Source: Emmonsiellopsis sp. PD_33 (Eukaryota; Ascomycota; Eurotiomycetes; Onygenales; Ajellomycetaceae). From it: a stretch of 64,000 nucleotides of DNA. Under the pieces are notes generated by a model, which saw only the letters and a list, made by a program, of their open reading frames with translations, ran no database searches and was not told where the DNA came from. Location of the stretch: NCBI GenBank assembly GCA_032988165.1, contig JANTQF010000011.1, positions 62,001 through 126,000 on the forward strand, in the 5' to 3' direction. The translations under genes and the position numbers were made by a program. Below, piece after piece: positions 58,491 through 64,000 of this stretch (its first letter is position 1; each line of letters begins with the position of its first letter).

Positions 58491-59984
58491 CTATCCCCCC
58501 AAAACAACTTCCTCCCCAACCCCCAAATCTCTAACATCACACTCAATCCCCCCCTCCACAACCATTTTCCTAATATCCTCCACCAATTCCTTCTCAGTCT
58601 TTAAAAGCTTCACACTAATCCCACCATTAACTTTATCCTCATCATGTGCGCCAATCCAACATTTCGGCCGCAGCTTCTTGGCCAACGCGACCCCGCCGCC
58701 ATTTGCGCCTGCGATTATGTTTCCACCCAAATACCAGGGGTTCTGCACGCGGTCGAAAGAATGGATTAGTAGGGTGAGTCGGTTGATTGATGGGGTAGTT
58801 TTGGTGGCGGTAAGAGGCTGTATGTGGAGATGGTGAGAGGCGTATTTGTCTAGGGGAGTAGAGCGGATGCCGTGGGGCGTGTATAGTATTGAAATTGGGG
58901 GGTGGACCCGTGGAACGGGAGGTACTTGTTTGGGCGCTAGGTTAGATACCGTTGCTATTTCCCTGGGAGGGGCTTGGGGTGTCGATGCGGTTGGGATTGC
59001 TGGTTCTTGAAGGGTTAGGTCAGATGCTGGGGAGGATAGTGCGGAGGTAATCGTCGCCTGTTTGTTATCTACAGATGTAGGAGAGGCAGCTGAGAAGAGA
59101 GGAATTGTTGGAGTAGATGCAGTAGGCGAGTGGGGAAGAGATAGGAGACGGGACTCCCGAGCCGCCGTTTTGTGCTGATTTTGCCCTGCGATCCTTGGGC
59201 GTGGGGATAGGGCAAGTTTTGAAATCAGACTCGATCGAAAATTAGAAGGGGGATTTGAAATGGGAAACGGGCTTGTCTGGTCCAATATTGATATCGATGG
59301 GAGGTGTTGATCTGCATCCTTACGCTTCTCCAATAACCCTCTAGTGGGTTGAATTTCTCCCTTCGTAGGATTATTCCGCAGAGGAAGGTCACCCGGGCAC
59401 AAGGTGGTGCAATTCGAGCTCGCAGTGGGTGCTCGATATGTTATCCCAATGGCATTGTGCAACCCCGTTGTGTCTCGCTCTGGAATCAACACAACTGTAA
59501 CTTCGCCCACCTCGCCATTTTCCGCCAATGGATCAATATGAAATCGAAGGATTGAATCCGGGTTGCGTGGGTTGTATTCTGGAATCGCGACGACTTTCGT
59601 TTTACGAAAATAACCGAGTTTTCGAATGGTTTTTGCGGCCTTGGGCTCAGCTAGAACCTTGGTCCTGGGGGAGTCTCGAGGCAATTGACGTAATGTAGGT
59701 TCATGACAGTGATCTGGTTTGCTTTGTGATACAATCACCAGATCAGGCTCCCGATCTAGTTCCGAGAGGTGGCTTATGCATGGCTGAACGGTGTGTTCCG
59801 ATGTTGCAAACCATCGATGGCCGATTACTGTGCGCCCGGTTAACCAAGGATCGATGAGGATTGTGAAAGGTATGGCCTTTTTAGGGCCCCTGATTTTCTC
59901 TTCGGTAGAAATATCATCCCTATTAGGAGATAGGGTAAGAAGAAAGGTCGTGTCCGCGTTGAGATGTTTCACAGCCAAGGACAT
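58491..59984 (-). CDS. Metallo-beta-lactamase-like protein with a degenerate metal motif
   Basis: A single exon of 497 residues starting at the first in-frame ATG (MSLAVKHLNADTTFLLTL). The N-terminal half looks like the superfamily fold: TILIDPWLTG, then PDLVIVSQSKPDHCHEPTL where the usual HxHxDH would be, then AEPKAAKTIRKLGYF. The C-terminal end has SILYTPHGI and LRPKCWIGAHDED, matching later strands. Only part of the metal ligands remain (D-H-x-H), so hydrolytic activity is uncertain. A Ser/Pro-rich insert of about 140 residues splits the domain. I recall similar fungal proteins of unknown role. Confidence 0.75.
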   Translation of the reverse strand: MSLAVKHLNADTTFLLTLSPNRDDISTEEKIRGPKKAIPFTILIDPWLTGRTVIGHRWFATSEHTVQPCISHLSELDREPDLVIVSQSKPDHCHEPTLRQLPRDSPRTKVLAEPKAAKTIRKLGYFRKTKVVAIPEYNPRNPDSILRFHIDPLAENGEVGEVTVVLIPERDTTGLHNAIGITYRAPTASSNCTTLCPGDLPLRNNPTKGEIQPTRGLLEKRKDADQHLPSISILDQTSPFPISNPPSNFRSSLISKLALSPRPRIAGQNQHKTAARESRLLSLPHSPTASTPTIPLFSAASPTSVDNKQATITSALSSPASDLTLQEPAIPTASTPQAPPREIATVSNLAPKQVPPVPRVHPPISILYTPHGIRSTPLDKYASHHLHIQPLTATKTTPSINRLTLLIHSFDRVQNPWYLGGNIIAGANGGGVALAKKLRPKCWIGAHDEDKVNGGISVKLLKTEKELVEDIRKMVVEGGIECDVRDLGVGEEVVLGG

Positions 59985-61322
59985 GTCATCCACCAGGCTA
60001 GAAAAATCTGGACAGGCAACTTCGAGGAAATGATAGGCAAAACAACAAATATGTGACTGTTCAGCAGATCTGGCGGGGTGAGATAAAAATTGTTGCCCCT
60101 CGTCTCAGCTATTCACAGTCCCCAACATGCCACAGCGGAAATTTTGTGAAACGGGTATCAAACAACAGCGAGAATATGGCCACGCACGAAGATTCGCACA
60201 AGCAGTATGGGAACCCACCCAGTCACCTTCGAAACATTCCCAAAATTAGTAGCTATCAACAAATAAATTGAGACCAGAGAAAGGGTGGAGGTTAAAATAA
60301 GCGCAAGTCCAGACTCACCAGGCGCAGTTAGCCTGGAGGATTTGCGACTAAAATGATCTTGATTCTTGGCTCCGTCCATGCCAAGAGCATTGATCACTCC
60401 CTTGCTGATGGTATTGCCCGTTTTATCTTCCTGGCATGTTAACGGAATAATTATGTAGGGCTTCAGCTTTGGTCTTGGGTAAAACACCGTCACTCTACCT
60501 ATCCTTGAAATACCAATTAGCATCTGTTTTGATAGGGGCTATATCGGCTATATCAAACAAGAGTGGCCACTAGAGTCGAAAGGACACGGAATACCAGCAG
60601 ATCAGGTCTGCAATCCTCACTATGGCCTAACAACAGTAAAATCTTTACTCCGCAGGCGCCTCACCAAATATCTTAAGAGATATCCAATATTGTCTCTCTA
60701 CCTACTAGGAGTATGATGCCTCAAGCTCTATCCATCTGGCAGGCGTGAAAATTTCACAGCGCTGTAAGATAATAGAATCGATCCTTCTAGGTCATTTATA
60801 AAACCTAAACCAAGATCCTTCCGAATCTTGGAAGAATTCGACCTCCCGTCGTCCCTGATAAAGCCCCTTAAGATGAGAGGAACGGATCAAAAGAGAGCCT
60901 CCATCCAGGGATCTGGGTTCTTCAAGCTCCAGCCATCTGGAGGTGAAAAAAATATAAGACAGCTTTCTATTTTCTTTCTGTGAGCTTGGAAAAGTAGCCA
61001 GGGATTGATTGACGTCTCTCTTACCGACGTATGCCTCTAGGCCATCCCATAGCTCCGTCCGACTGCAGCGCTCAACATTTTAATGAATCCAATCCTACTT
61101 AGTGACACACTTGCAAGGTACATCGAAGACACCCAGGATTTGCTTCTCATCATAAATCCAGTTCTGAGTGTATCAATTCGAGGAGAGTTGGGAAATTGAC
61201 GGCTGTTGGTTTGCTATTCTGCTATTTAAGTGGAGGAAAGACCAGTAGTAAAGAGTGACAAAGCGCGTAGTGATTCTTTGCTTTTTGATGTTTCTGCTCC
61301 TGTTCTCCAACCTTAACCAGCA
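59985..61322. other. Gene-poor stretch
   Basis: About 1.3 kb holding one weak ORF (60105-60523, minus). The sequence from 60600 to 61200 has imperfect repeated phrases around CTTCAAGCTCCAGCCATCTGG and CTCAAGCTCTATCCATCTGG, perhaps decayed duplicated DNA. Confidence 0.45.
60105..60523 (-). CDS. Hypothetical small ORF, possibly two exons
   Basis: An ATG-started frame (MLIGISRIGRVTVFYPRPK) runs to a strong donor (GTGAGT) at 60318. Joining to an AAG acceptor at 60226 gives 108 residues; reading through instead gives 121 residues with a hydrophobic segment (LALILTSTLSLVSIYLLIA). The first exon includes KPYIIIPLTCQEDKTGNTI, but I cannot name a family. It sits in the accessory right end and may be a gene fragment. 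Confidence 0.3.
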
Positions 61323-62342
61323 CTATAGCGCTGGTGTAAAGCCCATAGCTCTAACAGAACCCTCAGCTTCTGCACGGAGATTCGCAATTAAAAGATGGTA
61401 TATTTCACCGGGATTTCTGCCCATTGGGAGACTAGGACCAAACACTTGTCCCCTGGTAATTGGAATGCTTTGGTTCTGGTTGGTCGATGGGATGGGGAAG
61501 ATTGGCTGATCATTGAGACATTAGAATTACTCCTCTCATTCTAAAAAGAGAGCGGTTGACTTACTTCTGTCTGAACTAAGACAATGTCCCTTGATGCAGT
61601 CCTTCCATAGAGCTCTATATACCCCTTGATATGGCCGCCTGCCACTTTTGTCCATTGAACCAAGAAGACTGCCTCAACAGTTGGGCCTCCAACGAGCCAC
61701 AGATCTTTATCTGCGAGAAAACGAGGCCCAGCGTCAGACCAGCCAGACTCCACCACTATTGTTGGCAGTGGTAAGTTGTCTGGACGGATACACACATCTG
61801 GCTCTTTGAAAGAGGAGGCATAGGGCGCGACAAACGCGTCAAACGCTATACGCGAAAAAGTCAACATGAATAGGTTCTAGAGGTGAAGCTTTTTTAACAA
61901 AAAGGCATGACATTGCTTACTTGTACCAACTCTGATCTTAAGCTTGTCGCGCTCTGCTGAGGTGATGAACCCTTCTTGGATCATACCTCGGAGCTCTTTC
62001 TCCAACCATTCTTGAACGCAGTCATGGACGTCAACTGGCTTGATACGGGCCGTCAGAACTAGAGTCTGTGAATTGAAGAATATTCTGAGGAATTAAGATA
62101 TATTAATGTTAGATTTTCATGAATACGGATTTTGTTGGAAGGACATACCGAGGATGGGCTCTCTCGATGTCCGGATCCTCGGAGAACGATCTGGCAAGAA
62201 GGTGTCCTTCGTCTGGAGGAATGTTTGGGAATTCCAAATCAACACTATAATCTGTGCTCAAGATTTTCCGTTTAATATCATTGAATCTCTCGGGATATAA
62301 TTGCTGGAGCTTTGTTGTGTTGCTTCTCAAGGTCCGCCCCAT
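61323..62342 (-). CDS. Member of an expanded fungal family of unknown function
   Basis: Four exons (62342-62149, 62084-61921, 61845-61565, 61505-61323) give 273 residues, all joins in frame. The start reads MGRTLRSNTTKLQQLYPERF. The core has AFVAPYASSFKEPDVCIRPD (spliced), LPLPTIVVESGWSD and DKDLWLVGGPTVEAVFLVQW. The end reads ITRGQVFGPSLPMGRNPGE and MGFTPAL. I recall many fungal genomes carrying numerous copies with this VVExGxS...DKDLWLxG pattern. The spacing of D in the PDVCIRPD part, E in VVES and the following strand recalls PD-(D/E)xK nucleases, but that is inference. It appears intact. Confidence 0.75.
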
Positions 62343-63215
62343 GGTGACGCTTCCCACGTTTAGTTATCTGTTTTATAGTACAACCCATTAAATGACGAGA
62401 GCAGCACAGGATCTGTTGGAAACTGCGGTAAAAAAGTGAGAAGGCTAAAAGTAGTATGATTCCCAGAGAGCCCTCACAAAGGAAACGAATTGAAAGAGAA
62501 GTTCTGTTCAAACAGAAGAAGATGCACTGAAGTCAACATACTCGCTGCTGGCTACGTCATGTAACTAACTCACTAGGCTTTCCTAGTTTGGACCAAGGCA
62601 GTTAGCGCGAACTCAAGTCCAACCACATTGTCCAACTTCCTTCGATATCGAGCTCGTCCTGCATGCAACAACCCGTCAAGCCGGCCCGAGCCTTGTTCAA
62701 TCCGCTCCAAGTATCTAGCCAGTTGCGGTCGCTTTCATCTTCATATTCATACCCAGTAATTAGAGAGCCCTCAATATGGGATGCTGCCATCCACCGCTCG
62801 CCAACATGCCATTCCACTTTCGTACGCCCAGGGTCACCCCCGTCGACAAATTGACCCCGGGTTTCTCTAATCCCCATGAACCAACATCGCCAGGGTGTGG
62901 TGCAACCACATTATCTACGAGCTACAATCGGGGATCCCAAATTAGCTCGCTCAGGCCTTTCAATGTGATTCCGCTGCAAGCCAGTTCACATATTATGCAA
63001 GGCGACGGCACGCCACACCCTGCAATAGCCCCCCCAACTAAAGGAGGGTCTTGCGGGGTTCCTTTGCTTGCTGTTTCTTCTCCAGCTGTGCTCTTTTGAC
63101 CGTGTTCGTTGTCGAGGAAGCTTTACTAGCCAGTTGCTCTTCGTTCAAAAAACTACCTTTACCCAGAGCAAACCAGTTGCCAATCGCCACGCTGTAGCGT
63201 GTGCTGCCAGCCGCC
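62343..63215. other. Gene-poor stretch between divergent accessory genes
   Basis: It holds one small minus-strand ORF (62602-62877). A minus-strand frame at 63038-63310 begins with TTG and is antisense to the next gene's start, so it is not called. Confidence 0.45.
62602..62877 (-). CDS. Hypothetical small ORF
   Basis: An ATG-started frame of 91 codons, rich in Trp, Asp and Glu (TKVEWHVGERWMAASHIEGS, DESDRNWLDTWSGLNKARAG). The composition looks protein-like, but no family is recognised and no further exon was found. The opposite strand is also open here, so it may be chance. Confidence 0.3.
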   Translation of the reverse strand: MGIRETRGQFVDGGDPGRTKVEWHVGERWMAASHIEGSLITGYEYEDESDRNWLDTWSGLNKARAGLTGCCMQDELDIEGSWTMWLDLSSR

Positions 63216-64000
63216 ATGAGGCCGCCCTCTAGCTTTTTTGTTTCGGTCGGTTTGATTCTCCCATTCGTAAAGCGTGCAGTAGCAAGGGAGGAAGAGGATG
63301 TGGGACTCAACCTCTTTACAGACTTTACCCCGTATGGTTGGCCCCATCGATAGTTTCAAACGGGATAACTGCTGACCCAGGTGCCAGACTTCTTGCACTT
63401 TTTGGAGAACAATTTGCGAGGCAGTTTATGAGCCAAAGTCTCTCATGGCTAGACCACATAGTCTTTGCAATGGTCCCTTTGGGTATAGTCACTGCGGTAA
63501 TTGGGGCTATTAGAGTATGCGGGCCCAAGTGGGCGAGAGCAGTCATAGGTCGTGCGCGCGAGACCAGAGCTGTTGCGGAAATCGAGCTAATGTCCTCGAC
63601 ATCCCGAGAAGTCTGCGAGTTGTTCAATGGCAAGTCCATTGTACGTGCAATGGGCGAGCCCCAGATAAAGCAGTTCCTTCTTTTCCCCCGCTTATACGAC
63701 AAAATGGACGAAGGTGATTGCGGCCTATATACGCTTGAGAACGCATTCAAGGCGGGAAAAATTAGGAAAGAACGTGAGTTCAGCGTATCTATGCTTCTCC
63801 TTTGTCCCATCTTGGAATATTTCCATACAGATGCTCAAACATCGATATAATTAGCGTACCGTGGCCCAATATGGCGCCTCCTATCCCGTGTAATGCGATG
63901 GGATACCATTCCTTCAAATCCGGAAAAGGCTGAAAAGGCTGAAAAAATCGGAACCCTCCTAAAATTATTTACATCTATGCATCTTGCGATATACCGTCAG
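63216..64000 (+). CDS. N-terminal part of a secreted/membrane fungal protein (runs off the window)
   Basis: Exon 1 (63216-63336) encodes a likely signal peptide (FFVSVGLILPFVKRAVA) and DVGLNLFTDFTPY. A 44-nt intron (CTGAC branch, CAG acceptor) joins it to exon 2 (63381-63773): GARLLALFGEQFARQFMSQS, DHIVFAMVPLGIVTAVIGAI, RVCGPKWARAVIGRARETR and EIELMSSTSREVCELFNG. I recall this module at the start of multi-pass fungal membrane proteins, some with ankyrin repeats. After a GTGAGT donor the next exon is unclear: the CAG acceptor at 63831 leads to a stop, while a TAG acceptor at 63857-63859 gives a frame open to the window end. So the gene is either truncated by the window or damaged. Confidence 0.65.

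Noticed and set aside
63038..63310. 90-codon minus-strand frame
   Set aside because: It begins at TTG, lacks splice partners and is antisense to the signal-peptide exon at 63216.

Overview
The window looks like chromosomal DNA of a filamentous ascomycete (Pezizomycotina, probably Eurotiomycetes; the order is not fixed by the sequence). Evidence: short spliceosomal introns (mostly 45-90 nt, GTNNGT donors, CTAAC/CTGAC branch sites), CT-rich leaders before start codons, a Zn2Cys6 regulator with fungal_trans domain, an alternative oxidase, and fungal-only families such as the KAR9-like protein and GUP1. I saw no tRNA, rRNA, CRISPR array or intact transposon. Nearly all genes needed splicing by eye; exon sums were checked to be multiples of three.

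Layout. 0-10.7 kb: the 3' end of an unknown gene, a protein kinase-ankyrin protein (-), a Zn2Cys6 regulator (+), an overlapping convergent membrane-anchored methyltransferase (-), and a small histidine-rich protein (+). 11.3-17.3 kb: a triple-KH RNA-binding protein (-), a divergent coiled-coil, possibly kinetochore, protein (+), and a nine-exon proline iminopeptidase (-). 17.9-29.6 kb: a PLP decarboxylase (+), a Kelch/DUF4110 protein (-), a divergent RecQ/Sgs1 helicase (+), and the SWR1 subunit Vps71 (-). 30.4-40.9 kb: a small mitochondrial protein with a very long intron (-), Dopey (-) and divergent Mon1 (+). 43-50.5 kb: a KAR9-like protein (-), an uncharacterised conserved protein (-), and an acylphosphatase built from tiny exons (+). 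51.8-56.4 kb: alternative oxidase (+) and the MBOAT acyltransferase Gup1 (+).

The right end (about 57-64 kb) is different. It holds a frameshifted relic of a fungal protein-kinase-like family, a degenerate metallo-beta-lactamase-like gene, weak hypothetical ORFs, a spliced member of an expanded fungal family of unknown function, and at the edge the start of a secreted or membrane protein with a conserved fungal N-terminal module. This is typical accessory, fast-turnover content beside a conserved housekeeping block.

Themes: three genes act in membrane traffic or lipids (dopA, mon1, gup1), several in chromosome biology (sgs1, vps71, kar9, possibly the coiled-coil protein), and two or three in mitochondria (aox1, the small TM protein). 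Most conserved genes sit in divergent pairs sharing 0.4-1 kb promoters: KH/coiled-coil, peptidase/decarboxylase, kel3/sgs1, dopA/mon1. I did not find a convincing new multi-gene system. The best leads are the right-edge accessory block, the peptidase/decarboxylase pair and the unusual gene structures.
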